Below are positions 13,021-26,100 of a DNA stretch of 64,000 bases, piece by piece. Source of the DNA: Rhynochetos jubatus (Eukaryota; Chordata; Aves; Eurypygiformes; Rhynochetidae); assembly GCA_027574665.1 (NCBI GenBank), contig CM050650.1:56589304-56653303 (forward strand), read 5' to 3'. Both the position numbers and the translations under genes were made by a program. A model generated the notes under the pieces. That model saw only the letters and a list, made by a program, of their open reading frames with translations, was not told the origin of the DNA and searched no databases. The first letter of the stretch is position 1. Each line of letters opens with the position of its first letter.

Positions 13021-13758
13021 TTAAATTGCACTGCTTTGTATCCAGTCTTTGGCCATTTAATGTAATAGCATTGTGAACAGACTGCTATTTGCAGTAAAGA
13101 AGATATGAGATGTATCTAAATCAGCCAGATCAGTAGCTAGTAATATCTATTTCTGATAGCTCAGTGGTTTCTAAAATGGCAGTTTCATATCCATTTTTAA
13201 TTCTTTCATAGAAAACTGCACTAATACAGACATTTGTGGGAAGAAAATTTCTGATCTGTCATGAGGATCATTTAACTGCAACATAGTTTGGTAGTGAAGT
13301 AAATGCTTACTTACTGTTAAAGAAACAGCCCTTTGTATCCCTTTAACCCTCCTTGTTAGCTGACATGCTACTCAAAGTAGACAATATTATATTCTAGTCC
13401 TAGATCATTTCTGGCACAAAACTATATAAAGTTTTTATCTCTCCTTTCTTCCCTCACTTCTCCCAAGGTGATGAACTTGGTATCAAACCTTTGCACCTTT
13501 CAAGAGAAAGGAATTTATACCAGGAAATATCTAGAAGATTAGTACCAAAAATCAGGCTGAAAACTCGATTCTGATTTCAACCGTCATTTATGAAAAAATA
13601 ACAGTGTTTTCCTTCTATACAATGACCAGAAAATAAACCAGACTCAGTAATTCCCTGTATCACTTTGTCAACAACCACTTGACAGCGAGAGAACGAACTT
13701 TCAAAGGGTGTTCTCAGGCGTGAGACAGGATGAAACACGGTCAGTCGCTCCTACTTAC

Positions 13759-13830
13759 GTGTTCATTTCCAGAACATTTTCTGCCGCAAAATAAAATGTC
13801 TTGATCTGTGGGTGGCTGATCTTAATAGCA
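13759..13830 (-). CDS. IPCEF1: IPCEF1 exon, PH domain core strands
   Basis: The minus-strand acceptor, after a long T-rich tract (TCTTTCTTTCCTTAAAG), opens on T, which completes the His codon of the previous exon. It is followed by AIKISHPQIKTFYFAAENV and LEMN, then two bases AC before the donor GTAAGT. KISHPQIKTFYFAAEN is almost invariant in the IPCEF1/CNKSR PH domains and forms the last beta strands and the turn into the C-terminal helix. The exon is 72 nt and leaves phase 2; the split codon becomes Thr (AC|G). This is the best-conserved piece of the gene in the window. Confidence 0.96.
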
Positions 13831-15448
13831 CTTTAAGGAAAGAAAGACAGAAGAGATATGAAAAAAAAACCTAGTTCACATAAGAAAAAAATAGCTGAAT
13901 GAATTTTTTAAAATAGTTATTCATGCCACTATATTAGCCCAGATCAACTTATCCATATAGCTCTTTCCTTAAAACACTAGTCTGTTTTTAGCATATTTCC
14001 TAGGCCACATATTATTCAGAGGATATAAACTACATGAACTAAAAAGGAAGGAATGAAGAACAAAACAAAGACCTTCATTATGCCATTACATAATTCAGTC
14101 ATGTGCCCACATCTTGAATACTGTGCGCAGCTTGGTTTCCCCCAGCTCAGAAAAACATAGTACACCTGGAAAAAGTTCAGAGAAGTGCCATGGGTGACCC
14201 AAGGTATGGAAGAGCTTCTCAGAGTGATTAATCAGGCTAAGACCCCACAGCATAGAAAACTGATGGTTGAGAGAAAGGAGATATAATGCAGTAAAATCAC
14301 AAGCAGCACACAGCATGTGAATAGGGACTGACTCGTCACTGTCACTTCCAAGGCAAGTTTTAAGAGGCAACAAGGTGGTAGGTCCGAAACAAAGTGGAGG
14401 TGATCCCTTGACATGCCAACAGTTAACCCCTTGGTCTCAGCCCCAGGCTAAGTTTTAGTTCAACAGCCACCAGTAAGGCTTTTCAGAGGTTGCTTTGGGC
14501 TTTGTGCTGTTTGGACTGGTTTTTTCGCCTAAAACATAGGATGCTGAAACTGTGTGACTTCCCCATTTTGTTCCTCCTTAGGTGACTGTCCCGTGGAAGC
14601 ACTCACTATTTGATTGGAGTTCAACAGCCCTGGTCACTCCACACAGTTCTCCTAACTTGCCCCATTCTAAATAAGTGATGAGTACGTTTTCCTCCCAGTC
14701 ACTGACAGCCAAGAGCTGCAGAAACGAAGGGCAACATTTCTCATGGTCCTGCGCTATGTGACTCAACCTTTCCTCTGAGAAAACAAAATGGAGCTCCCCA
14801 TATTCAAAATAGCTGTCCCCTTTCTTTGGAGGAGTCAAGTCCACAGTCAGTCTCAAGAACGCCTACAGCTAATGTGAGCATGAGACCCGAACAGAAGAAC
14901 AAAGGCTTTCTCTTGAGGGACAGAATAAAAACCATGCTGAGCTTTATAACTTTGAATAGCAGTGACACCACTCCAAACCTTTGAAGTGTACTCAGAAGCA
15001 GCTGGAAGTCAGTGCTGCATATGGAGTTTGGAGAGAATATTTTGAAAATTGTACCCTTCTAAACAAAGTTGCACCATAGCAGCCTAAAGAATAGTCCCAA
15101 CTCAGAGGGAAGCATCATTACTTGCACCACTGTTGACCTGCCCACCTAAGAGAAGGTATCTGAGATAGAACATGACTTAAACACATAATCAGTGAAAAAA
15201 GAGAAGAAAAAAAAAGGCATTTTGCATAGTGATCTACATTTTCATTTGTCATTTTAACAGAGCACATCTGGTAGAGAATTTTCAAAAATATTTTTGCAAT
15301 ATGGTTTTCTTTCAGTAGCTCAATTAATATCTCATTATTTATACAACATTGAAAAGCTCCCCACAGCTTCATTGTCAGGCACTACTGAGATTAATTCCAT
15401 GCAACGTTGTAAAAATCATGCAAAACTGAGGGCAAGAGACAAACTTAC
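13831..15448 (-). other. IPCEF1 intron
   Basis: This 1.6 kb intron lies between two PH-domain exons. It contains an old CR1 fragment (about 14095-14365) antisense to the gene; the remainder shows no recognisable element. Confidence 0.7.
14095..14365 (+). mobile_element. Old CR1-type LINE fragment
   Basis: The segment CTTGAATACTGTGCGCAGCTT then CTGGAAAAAGTTCAGAGAAG and CCCAAGGTATGGAAGAGCTT follows the order of the ORF2 3' part of CR1 (the ...LEYCVQFW...LEKVQR... segment). Identity to the young copies in this window is low, so this is an older subfamily. The right boundary is uncertain. Confidence 0.65.
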
Positions 15449-15522
15449 TGCTTTTTTTTGCATTCAATTGCTCGGTCCACACTGAAGTCTGGAAGTCTGA
15501 TGAATCCTTCTGCTTTTTCAGC
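15449..15522 (-). CDS. IPCEF1: IPCEF1 exon, middle of PH domain
   Basis: The minus-strand acceptor TTTTAATTGCAG is followed by 24 codons reading AEKAEGFIRLPDFSVDRA then IECKKK, plus two bases (CA), before the donor GTAAGT. It enters in phase 0 after ...SSQL and leaves in phase 2; the codon is completed as CA|T (His) by the next exon. The peptide is the beta-4/loop part of the PH domain and corresponds to the AEKADGF-LPDF-ECKKKH segment of vertebrate IPCEF1. The exon is 74 nt and contains a run of eight A residues encoding the Lys triplet at its end, a site where sequencing or replication slippage would break the frame; here the frame is intact. Confidence 0.95.
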
Positions 15523-17700
15523 CTGCAATTAAAATAAAATTTAAAAATAACCACATCAACCAATTGGTAAACTACCAGACTCCAATGCTCAATGATATTT
15601 AACATGCAAGTGCTTGGTTTTGACAAGTTCTTACATTGTGAAAATGTATGCTCATCGCCATGGGGACAGATTAACACCCGATGTTTGGTTGATATTTGGG
15701 AATGAAAAATACTCTTATACCAGTTACTCTATGTGCAAGTTCTGAATGCTGGAAAGCCACCAATCCTGTCTAAGTGGTAGAATGTGAGCATAGGATTTGT
15801 TGTACACTTCCAAATGTCAAAGCACCTGAAAGAGGAAGGATCCTCAACTCCTACAATAGTGATGAGATACATTCCCCCTCCTCCTCACCTCAAAGCATTT
15901 GTGTAAGAGCACACTTATCTAAGATTCATGAGTAAGTCATAAGTCTAGTCCACAGTTTGAAATTGTCAAGGGCAAAATTTAGGTTTTGATCAAACCAGGA
16001 CTAAAAACAATGGGAAGGTGGAGGAACCCAATTTCTTTATGGACATCAGTGATCATACAACTTCTTTCAACAAAGAAACCAACCATGCTTTGTGCATACA
16101 CCACAGAACCTCAGCTCTGAAAACAGAAGCCTCTCAAAAGAGACAAATGACAAGAGAAAGAAGGAATAAGGGGTTTAACCATCAGGTCTGGATGTTACAC
16201 ACAATCTCAAAGGAGTATTTGTTCCATTAAATAGCGTGGGTGCGCGTTACACTTATGCGTAACAACACAACATGTAATGATCTACGTATAATTGAAAAAT
16301 ACACATCTGTAGTGATGGCAATTCAAAATTGACCCAGAATGATCCTAGGTAAAGATGGAGGAGACTTTCCCCCAGGTAACTGTATCCTAGATCGTTTTGT
16401 AGGGTCACCCATGTATGCCTGTACGTGAGCAAGGCAGAGGCAATATGAGCTGCTCCCCTGCCAGGAGGTGAAACAGTGCACAGGGAAGGTCTCATGCAGC
16501 TGAGCTCTGTTGTTAAACACTGAAAACTAACCTCAGATGGTTTCAGCCACCCAACGGTCACACATACCCCAGACATTTGCAGGCATGGTAGAGGGGGTAG
16601 CAAAAGCCAGGCAGACATGTACAGTACAGTCTTCATATGGAGTCACCCCTTTCCGAACAGGAATGGGTTTATTGAGCATTGGCATCTCTGCTCTGGGTCA
16701 GCTGCACTCTGTGTCAGATTGTGGCTCCAGCAAAACTGAAGTTGCCAGTTACCCTTGAATCCCTGTTCTTGCTGTCTGCAGCTGAAACATCCTCCTTTAT
16801 TACATCTATCTATATTCACCCAATCAGCTGCAGCTAGACTAGGGTTTCTCCGAAGAGGAGCAATAATGTAGACAAAAGTCTGTAGCACATGATGTCAGAA
16901 AAACCGTACTTCCCAAAATACAGAGTGCTCATTCCTGAATCACTTTTTTGCTGCTCCCAACCCTTATCCCTGGGAACATTAGAATTCTGAAAATGTACAC
17001 TGAGTTAAAGCAGGTAAAATATACACAACAATTACAAAGACAGAGGATAAATGAAGACGACTGACAGCATCTCAAGTCACATTATGCACGAATATGAAGA
17101 GGCTATAAAAAGACGTTCATCGAGACAAGTCTTTGAGATTTAATGCTTGGAAGCATGAATCTCTGAGAACAGAAATATGGATACAGAATGGATTTTTCAG
17201 TGGGTGGCTTCCCTGCACCTCTGCATATCTGTTCTTTGGTACACAATAAATGATGGCATAACCATCATTCCTGCAGTCTACATGGATTAAATATTCATGT
17301 GAGAGGTTTATATTTTGCATCTTCACCAGTAAATGGTTTGCCTGCTCCAGAACCAAAAAGAGAAAAAAAGCAGTATGTGGGTGCCAGTATTTTCTTTCAG
17401 TACAGAAGAAACAATGATGTTTATTAGCATCTGGGCTGGAAAAAAAAATCATTTTGGAATGTGACTTCATTTCTACAGAAATGTTATTTGCAGTATTTTC
17501 TCTGTCTATATTTGTATCTGTCAAACTTGTTTAAAGCCTGGCTTGGGGAGATTTTGTTTCCATTTCATAGGTTGGAATTTGGTGATACTAAACACATTGA
17601 GACAAAATAACCATTAACTAAGAAAAAAAAAGTTTTCTTTTTTATGTATATTTCAATCAAGTAGACCTAGGGCTACTATTTCCATCCCAGATCCACATAT

Positions 17701-17863
17701 TCACAGAGCAGTAGGGGTTGGAAGGGGCCACAGGAGATTTTCTAGTCCAACCCCCCTGCCAGAGCAGGATCACCTAGAGCAGATCACACAGGAACAAGTC
17801 CAGGTGGCTTTTGTAAGGGAAGGAGACTCCCCCACCTCCCTGGGCAGCTTGTTCCAGTGCTCC
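17701..17863 (-). mobile_element. CR1 LINE fragment, 3' end
   Basis: Read on the plus strand it starts CACAGAGCAGTAGGGGTTGG and continues through AGTCCAACCCCCCTGCC to a CAGCTTGTTCCAGTGCTCC-like end. This is the reverse complement of an avian CR1 3' region, so the element lies on the minus strand, in the same sense as IPCEF1. It is about 160 nt, 5'-truncated as usual for CR1. Confidence 0.85.
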
Positions 17864-18439
17864 ATGGTACACTAATTATATAGGGATGAGTGAATGAGTA
17901 GAGGTAATTAAAGGAGAAGCCCAGGGGATACATTGAACTAAACACAGAGAGTGTACTATCCTGCATTTCTCTACTGATAGGAGGTGTCACTTACCAGAAC
18001 AGGCGCAGCAAGAACACTGAAATCCCTATTTGGTTCCCAAGACCAGATTAAGAACATCAGAGACCAACCTCAAAAAAGCAGTTCATGGGGTATGAAAGCC
18101 ATTAGTACACACAATGTTGGACGAGAATCATGTGCAATGCCAGTTATTTCTCTGCAGCATCATTCAATAAGACCAGTTTAAGAAAAAACAAACACAAAAA
18201 AAAGATGTTGCAAAAAGGAATATACCCAGGTGCCTTCTCTCCCCCACATGATTAAATCCATGGCCTGAGCTAGGTAAACCGTCAGGTGGGTGAGGGGGTG
18301 ACTAGGGTTTGGCCTTACGTGTTATGACTGCAGTCACAGCTCAGCCAGTTTCATCTACTGGTGCAGTAGCCGTTGGTCTAGGCTGCATCCTATAAATTGC
18401 TGAGGGTGCTGCTCAGACACTCGTGAGATTAAGTCCATG

Positions 18440-18490
18440 CAACACCATTAGATAAGTCACTGTCTCTGTTCAATTCAGTTTTACATTATG
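18440..18490 (+). mobile_element. Possible MIR-like remnant
   Basis: The segment TTAGATAAGTCACTGTCTCT then AATTCAGTTTTACATTATGC parallels the 3' MIR phrase around 'aagtcactt..ctctgtgcctcagtttaccc'. Only about 50 nt are comparable, so the call is weak. Confidence 0.3.
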
Positions 18491-21400
18491 CAAATATTTG
18501 GTCATTCAGATTTTGTACTGGGTTACTGAATTACCATGATCCTATGAGCCAGCGTAGGCACACTCACCTGGGGTGCTTCCAGCCATGTGGAGATGGAACT
18601 TAGACTAGAACCCCTGACATACCTAATGAGTATCTAAATTAGAGGAATAGTCTCTAAATTTTTAATGGAAATAGGTCTTAGGCTTTGATTTCAGTAATTT
18701 ACATTTACCAGTTTTGCAACAGAGAAATCTCCAGACATATGCAGCATTTTGCACATTTCAACTGGTAAAAGATTAAGTTCAATGCAGTCAGGTTTTATAT
18801 TAATTCTGTCCATGATTTCACATTTGCTCATTTATAAGAAGTAGTTGAGGTCTCACTTTATGTATGAGTGAAAAGAAGGAGGATAATGGTGTGAATTTTA
18901 AAAAACACATTTTTTTTTTTAATGCATTATTGGTACACATCTCAAATGTGATATCTACGTAACAGCCAACAGTATGGGTATGTAGTTCCATAATTATCAG
19001 AAAAAACGGAAGGGAAAAAACCCACCAAAACATGAGTAAAACCTTGTGAGTGTTATTATAGTGAGCAAATAAAATTCCAAATAAACACTAGGAACAGAAC
19101 ACATGTGGAAGTCATCTTTTTGGTCATTCTTGGGATAAAAACAACATTTTAAAACATTAAAACTATATAGAAGTCCTAAATGTTTTCTTTTCTCTGAAAC
19201 GTTATTGTTAATGGGACTTTAAGTAGGCTGTTATTTAACTCACACATTCCACTCGAACTTCCTTCAGATTTTATTGCAATGCTGTAAAATAGCCCTGAAA
19301 AACTCAGATTAGAAGAACCTTGACCTGTTTCCTATTTAATCAGGATGTTTAAAAGAATAAGCTGTTATCTCTTTTGGGGTTTATGCAGGTTAGCCTAACA
19401 TATAAATTGTAGGGAAATCATTTCAATAACAACAGTCTCTGCAAATGCTTGGGGCAAAAAAGAAAGTAATCACTTTTTCACAGAAAAATCTTTTAACACA
19501 AAAAAAATTCAAGCAAATATGAATCTTAATGAATGAATACGATGAAAGAAGTTAATGTCCTTTTTAGCTTGCCTCGGTACATTTTCTAAATATTGTGGCT
19601 TTAGGAGATTTAGTAAATCACTTAATAGACCTTTTTCAATATTTAAAATGAATGTGATGATGTAAAAAGATTTTTTTAAATAGTGCTGTAAAGTGAAAAT
19701 ATCTAGTTATTGCTGAAAAACACCAATCTGCAATTCTGCATACCCCTATGGCTTCATCTCAGTGTTTCAGTGCTGCCCCTAGAAGACCCAGGAACAAGTC
19801 AGTGCTCAAGTCTTTTTGGTCTTTTTTTCCCCTCTGCCAAGTACACCAGTGAGTCAGACTACAGAACTGTGAAACATTTGTGTAACATATTGGTCCAGAG
19901 GTCCCCAAAGCCCTTGGCAAAATCAACCTACATTCATGACTTATCATTCACATAAGCAGCAACCATAATACAAAGGTAAAAGGTTTCTGTTTTAAAAGAC
20001 TGCAATTATACAGCTCCTGGCAAAGCGGTTGGAATGAGGAACAATTTAAATGCAGTGATCGGGGGGAAAAAACACCAAAGATAAATAGTGACAGTAGATC
20101 ACAGCCTGCAACCCTTTGATTTTACATTTATATTTCTTTTTCAGCTGAATCCCCATGACAACCATCATTAACACATCCTGCAAAACTGTATTTAAAACCA
20201 GCTGAGCTATCCTAAAGGCCCACAAGACAGAGATATTTAGTCCTTCATCCCTTTCCAGCCAACACTACCCAATGTAGTCTCAACAAGTGCAAGGAGACAG
20301 GAGCCTGGGATTGTGTGTGACAATCTTCCTCCTCATATGTACCCCTCTTCATATGCAGGAGCACTTATTCCCTCCAGGGTTTCAGTATTAGAACTAAATC
20401 TGCTAAAGGGGCTGGCAGGATCATATACTGTCCTCTTTAAATGCTTGTCTTCAAGGCACCTGCCTACGGAGAGCAGTAGTCGCAAGGGGGAAGACAAAGG
20501 CCAACCAGGAGCAGTTGTCCAAGGAGTCTGGTGTTCCGGAATGCACCCAGAAAGTCTGGCTGCTCACATTCATTTTCTGACATTTTCTGTGTTTCCTTTG
20601 CACAGGCAACCCTTCTGTGTTTCTTCCTAGTCCAAACAGCTTCCCCCCTTCCAGGAAGAGGGACCGTCCATGCTGCAAACAAGGGTTGGCCTGCCTCACG
20701 TGGTATCCGTGTTTTATAGAAAGAGCAAGCATACATGGGAAGAGGTTGCAGGGCAGTCTACCCAAGCCTGCTGAGATCACTATGGCCCTAACTTCACCAT
20801 TCCAAGCACCTCAGCTAGCTGGTCAAAAGCTAATACGGATTTTCTCGCGTGCACCAGTTTGCTTTCAGTGGAGAAGTACGATTCTCAGGTTGAGTGGTCT
20901 GGTGTTGCTGACACTTCTCAGCATTTTATTATTTTTTCTCTTTTGAACTGTGGCTTTCACCATGTATTTTATATTAAATTGAAGGAGCTACTGTCTGCAA
21001 ATGTCACCACAAGTGTCCTATATCTCCTCCCCCAACCTCCTTGTGCAAGACCCAGAACCAGAGTGGCTTGAAGGTAAATTAAGTCAGAGCAACAGAAACA
21101 CCCAGAGCTTCAGAGGTGCCTGGAGGCAGACTTCCCGAGGACACATCAGCTGAGGTTACCTACTCAAATCCAGGACAACACACATGTGCCTACAAATGCC
21201 ACCCACTCCCTATTTTCTCCATCTCCATTAGAAAAAAGGTTAGGTCCAGCAGCCTGTTGCTATGCTACAGTTGCCAGTGTCTGGTTTACTGCGGTTTCCA
21301 CACAGCCACAAACAAAACACGCTCTTCTCTCACAAGAGGGGAAACTGGTCACACAGAGCTACAGGTAGCTGGCGTGCCTCGCTTCCTTCAACCTCAGCCT

Positions 21401-22696
21401 GCTCCTCCACCACCACCTTTTGCTTCAGCCTCAAAGAGGACCCATCACGGGAAGCCTTGGGCACAGGAGTAGCAGGACCCTCCCTCTTTCAACACAACTG
21501 CAAACTTAGTATTTCATCTCAGATGGCCCGTTGGGACCGAGGATTAACTCCACTGCAGGCAGCAGAAGTGCAGGCAGTATTAAACCCAGGCCAGACACAG
21601 AAGTAAAAAGAAATATCAAGCAAGCTAGTGACTATGATGTCCACTGCTATTTCTGCTCCATCAATCCAGAGGTGAAAATATCTATGAAAAAACAATCAGT
21701 CTAATTCATCTCAGATATGACTCTGAGCATGGCTCTGGTCTCATCAATTTAAGTAAGCAGATCTTAGCAAAGGCCACCTTCTCTCCTTCCCACACCCCCT
21801 AGTTTCTGCAAACATCACCTGAATCATGCAGAAGTTGCACTTTAAGTTGTCCAAAGAAACTTCATGGTTTTAGTGTAAAATAGTGTGTGAAAGTCAGCAG
21901 AAGTTGAAAGCAAAGAGATGCTACCAGCTAATGTGTTTACAAGAAGACTACAAGACAGGTGAGAAGCCAGGGCTGTCATAAGCCAACAGTATTTTCAAGC
22001 CATATGACCTCTTTAGAGTAGATGAAATAAACCAGAATGAGGCTGCCACACATTCTTCAACCTTGTTCATTTTGGGTCATCAGTGACAGCAGGAGAGCAG
22101 GCATGAACCCAAAGGATGAGCTCTGTCTAATAGCACTGGAATCAGCATAACCATGACTTCTCTGGATCCCGAGACAGGAATTTAGCCATGCCACAACAAA
22201 TAAAGAAACTAGATGACTTTATTCCTGTCCCTCACCACCCTTCATTTCCCTGAATCTAAAATTTGCCTAGTGTTGACCCGTTTTATTTCCTCCCAATTCA
22301 TGTCAGCCAGCCAGCTCACCTTTCTTAATGCTGCTTGGCCAGAAGTATAACCACAAGGGGTGACTGAGACCACTCAGTGCTAATAAGGGTTTGCAGGGTA
22401 TTAATGCTACTGATGAGTGTATCTGCCAGACCATGTCTTTCAAACAGAAATATTACAAGCATTGGAAAAACAAGTGCTTTTTTTAAATTTTCTCTGCTTT
22501 TCCTATTTCTTTTCTTTCTCTTTCTCTCACACATGTATTTGACTTGGTCCTGAAGGACTACCAAAACACCACAAGAAACAACAGTCCAAGACCAGCAGAG
22601 ATATTTTTACTTCCCCACCACCACCACCTCCCAAAAAAGAGTGACTAATACCATCTTTAAATGCCATTTAAGAAACACCCAACTTCTCATTCTGTT

Positions 22697-22732
22697 AAAA
22701 AAAAAAAAAAAAAACAAAAAAAAAACAAAAAA
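22697..22732. repeat. Interrupted poly(A) tract
   Basis: A runs of 18, 10 and 6 are separated by single C residues. Confidence 0.95.
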
Positions 22733-24317
22733 CCAACACTGTATCCACAACTGAAGGGAGAATGATAAATACTCCTTACATGAGCAAAGTTTTGTTTAGT
22801 GTTTGGGTTTTTTTGGGGTTTGAGGTTGGGGGTTTTTTTAATAGTTTAAACTACTTTATTTGTAACTGGTATGAAACAAGTAGGAAGATTTTTATGGGGA
22901 TTACTGCAATATAAATAAACAACCAGAAATAATCCGTATTGCATTTCAATTCTTAAATTTTTCTAAGAATTAATAAGGCTTTCTTTAATCTTTAATCCTT
23001 TGCTGAGCCTGACAGATGCTGATTTCCAGAACAGCCATTTGCCTTTAGGAAACCCAATGCCCATCCACAATTCCACACTGAAACTTCTCAGCTTCATCTT
23101 ATGTTGTTGCTGGCTGCCCCTAATCCTCCACAAACCCCAATTCTGGGTGCTGTCAGTCCATCATTTGAATGTGATAGGAGCTTTTTTAGAAGTAGCAGTA
23201 CAAGAGAGTAAAGTGAAGAGAATAATTGTAGCTGAATCTTACTAGGATGGTCAAGATACTATCTCTGCCCAATCAAGCCAAACTGTAGCAAAAAGTCAGG
23301 AAAAAACCAGCTGTTCCCCAGGACTCACTACTTCTTTAAACTCAACTATACCATTTCATTAAAAGGTTTACTCTGGATTTCTCACTACATCATCCATCAT
23401 ACCCTGCGCGGCACCCCCTGCCCCCCTTTTTTTATTTTTCCAGTTTTTAATTCCTAGTTCTTCAGTTCGTTGCAGGAATTCAGGGCCTGCTGTTCTTTGT
23501 CTCAGCTAATTTCCCACTCAGACTATAAGTGGAGTACTATATTTGGGCTGGATCAGCAGGAAGAGAAATGCTATCTATAACAGCTGTCCTGAGGAAATCT
23601 CATCTTCTGAGCAGAAAGCTGGACCTTGATTTCAAAATACCGTGTGCTCCTACAGATTTGACTTTTAGCATTGACTCAGAGCAGGAAGTTTAAAATCAGC
23701 AGAACATGAGAACCTTTAATTACAATGCTCTGGATGAGACATCCGCAAGACGAGGGGTAAAAACTTCACCGACAATGCTCATGCCTGCAACCCTGCCAGC
23801 GCCAATTGGGATAAAAAGAAAGAAACAAAAGGAGTAGAATAAAAAAACCCCAATCAGACAACCAACCAACCAAAAGCAAACAAACAGATTAATCTAAATG
23901 TGGAAGGGGATGCAGAGAGAAGTAGGAAAGAGACTTCTGAAAATTAAACTAAGTAGAAGTGAAGAACCATTCCTGTTTTGAGTCATGACAGAGAATGTCT
24001 GCAAACTGCCCAACCCAGGAAAACCTTTCCTAAATTCAAATGCCACCAGTGCCTGCAAAGAGCAGCTCTTTAAAGGGCAGAACAGACAGCAAGTTAACAT
24101 TTCACAAGTACTTGCTGAACTAGAAAACACAGTTTTCTGCATGTTTCACATTCACATAGACACTTCCCAGACTACAAGAAATGTCAGGGTTGAGAAATAA
24201 ACCCAGTTATTTGTACATCTCCAGGGTGCATTTAATCTGTGACCCCAGCTACCCCTCTCTCAGTCCCAGCAGCTGCTGCTCGCCCGGCACCCAGAGCTGG
24301 ATGGACATTGTACTCAC

Positions 24318-24487
24318 CAGCTGACTACTGTACCAATACAGCGAGGACTCCTTCAGCACACACCAGAACTTTTTCCATTTGTTGCCAATGAAAGCTCCTT
24401 TTTCCTTCTTTTTGTATAGCCATCCCTGGCAATCGGCTTGCCCCAGCTCTTTACATGATATCCTCCGTCGGCTCATTGTAAAGAACC
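24318..24487 (-). CDS. IPCEF1: IPCEF1 exon, start of PH domain (also alternative start MSRRR)
   Basis: The minus strand reads GFFT then MSRRRISCKELGQADCQG followed by WLYKKKEKGAFIGNKWKKFW and ends YWYSSQL before the donor GTGAGT. The acceptor is ...TTCATGGCACAG. This is the hallmark start of IPCEF1: the SRRRIS peptide followed by a PH domain. The PH strands are visible: beta-1 QGWLYKKK, the basic beta-1/beta-2 loop KKKEKG, beta-2 KWKKFWCVL and beta-3 SSLYWYSS. PH domains of this family bind phosphoinositides (the protein is also called PIP3-E); the full protein binds cytohesin Arf-GEFs such as CYTH2 and promotes ARF6 activation. The ATG at 24474-24476 (residue 25 of the long form) has A at -3 and is the start of the shorter isoform in mammals. 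CNK-family scaffolds (CNKSR2/3) carry related PH domains, but the later exons fit IPCEF1. Confidence 0.95.
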
Positions 24488-25154
24488 CTGTGCCATGAAA
24501 AATACAGTGTTCTGCCTGTTTAAAAGTGCATTATCAGGAAAGCTGTTCCTGCCAATTAAAGACATCAACCTTACTTAGCAATCTCAGCGACTGATCCAAG
24601 CATATTTTAAAATACACTTAGAAGTCTTTCAGTTTTATAATGGCTGTGACAGTAACACACATTCATTTGAAAGGCATTCTGATGTGCAGAAACAAAATAG
24701 TAAGCTATAGATACTGCAGACACTAATTAATGCTAAGATAACCATACACTTATTCTTGTAAATTAAAAATATATCCTTTGATCCTTTTAAGAGAAGCATG
24801 CATATATTTCCCTTCACACAGCTGCACTGAAAATAATTCATCTATTTAAGTCAGCTAGAGAAAACTATTATGCCAAGTACACGAAAACCGCTAGTGTTTG
24901 TGTATGTACAGGCAGCTGATTGTACCTCACTGATTCCCAGCTTTGATTCAATTAACATACCACAAGGATTTAGTCCAAAGGAACAGTCCGTTGTCATTTC
25001 TCTCTGAATCGGTGCAAGAATCGGTGGAGTTAAAAAGCAGCCTTGCACCAGCTGAGTAGCAGTATAAAATCCTCACCCTCCAAAGAATAAGACATACTAA
25101 GAAAATAACAAAAGAGGAACCAAGAAGAGAAAAGAAAAAACAATCTCTCATTAC
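24488..25154 (-). other. IPCEF1 short intron
   Basis: This 667-nt intron separates the micro-exon and the PH-start exon. No repeat or RNA gene is recognised in it. Confidence 0.75.
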
Positions 25155-25191
25155 CTTGACTTTTCTTTTTTGTCTTCTGACGCAAGGGAAC
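25155..25191 (-). CDS. IPCEF1: IPCEF1 37-nt micro-exon, basic linker
   Basis: On the minus strand a long C/T-rich tract ending TTTCTTACAG is followed by 37 nt and then the donor GTAATG. The exon enters in phase 0 from the ATG exon and encodes VPLRQKTKKKSQ plus the first base of a Gly codon completed in the next exon (G|GG). The segment is strongly basic (RQKTKKK) and sits before the PH domain. It corresponds to the VPLRQK...QGF linker of the long IPCEF1 isoform known in mammals (family knowledge from memory). Skipping the exon would shift the frame relative to the upstream ATG (37 is not a multiple of 3) and leave translation to the downstream MSRRR start. Small size and correct phase on both sides make chance unlikely. 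Confidence 0.82.
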
Positions 25192-26029
25192 CTGTAAGAA
25201 ATGCAGGAAGGAAAGAAAAGAGGAAATTTCAGATTGTGTTGCAACATTTGTGTAGAAAGGGGAGGGGGAAGCTAGAGAAGGACGTTGTGGTGATGCTGGT
25301 GGTATAGGCAGGATGGAAACGCATAACCCACTCACTGCTGAAGGGACGTTAGTAGCTGAGGCATAAAATGTGTTAATTAAAATTGATGTATATCTAGTTG
25401 AGCAAGAGCAAATGTAACTCTATTATACGTGTGTCTATCTACTAGTGCTTCCTGTTTCACACCCACAGGCAGCTTCACTTTGCTACGTGTTTGCCTGAAT
25501 TGTATTCTGTGTTCAGAAGTTAAAAAATAGAAGTTAGAACTCCAGCATTTTAATGCTTCATTACATTCCACTCCACGAGGGGAGTTTACAAACATGGGGA
25601 GATCAAAAATACATGCCAGGCGTCTGATTGTTGATTAGCTCATTCTAAGAAATCCTGAAAGAGAAAAAAATTGGATTTTCCACTCTTTTTTTTTCTTTTA
25701 GTGAAGAGACTGTATTTCTCCTGTATGAGGGTTTCGTAATATTTCTTTTTAAAAAAATTTTTAAAATCACACAAACCTAGCAGACTATCAAAACCATAAA
25801 ACACAAATATGCCACAAGTTTGCCATGCCACATATGAGAGTTTTAGTCACTGCAAAAAATAATGCAATTGAAATATATTGACTCATATGCAGTCTATATT
25901 CTTCATCCCACATAAACACACAGAAAATGAAACTAAAGCAGAAGACCACAGACCTAAAAAAGGGGTCATCAGAAATGTAAGGTCTGGCTTTTGGAGTAAA
26001 TTCTCCCCAGACAGGCTGGTTGGTCATGC

Positions 26030-26100
26030 GATTGTGGACAAAGACTTGACTTCTCTTTGCCTCAACCTTTCCATCTCTAGCATGGGAACAAAATCATTCA
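26030..26100 (+). mobile_element. MIR-like SINE 3' remnant
   Basis: The order GTGGACAAAGACTTGACTTC, TCTTTGCCTCAACCTTTCCA, then CTAGCATGGGAACAAAATCA parallels the MIR 3' segment 'gggcaagtcacttaacctctctgcctcagtttccatctgtaaaatgggaataat'. It is short and diverged. Confidence 0.45.

Larger units (their letters stand above)
10803..13758 (-). other. IPCEF1 intron
   Basis: This 3.0 kb intron holds a TA dinucleotide run at 12780-12799 and a MIR-like SINE remnant at about 12915-13020. Nothing coding is supported. Confidence 0.7.
15523..24317 (-). other. IPCEF1 intron, largest in the window
   Basis: This 8.8 kb intron separates the first and second PH-domain exons. It contains a short CR1 3' fragment (17701-17863), a possible MIR-like remnant near 18440-18490, and an interrupted A tract at 22697-22732. 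The 135-codon minus ORF at 17117-17524 and the 118-codon plus ORF at 21116-21472 lack family features. Confidence 0.65.

Noticed and set aside
17117-17524. 135-codon minus-strand ORF in the large IPCEF1 intron
   Set aside because: It is on the gene strand but has no phase-compatible splice boundaries joining it to flanking exons and no recognisable motif. The PH domain is already continuous across this intron without it.
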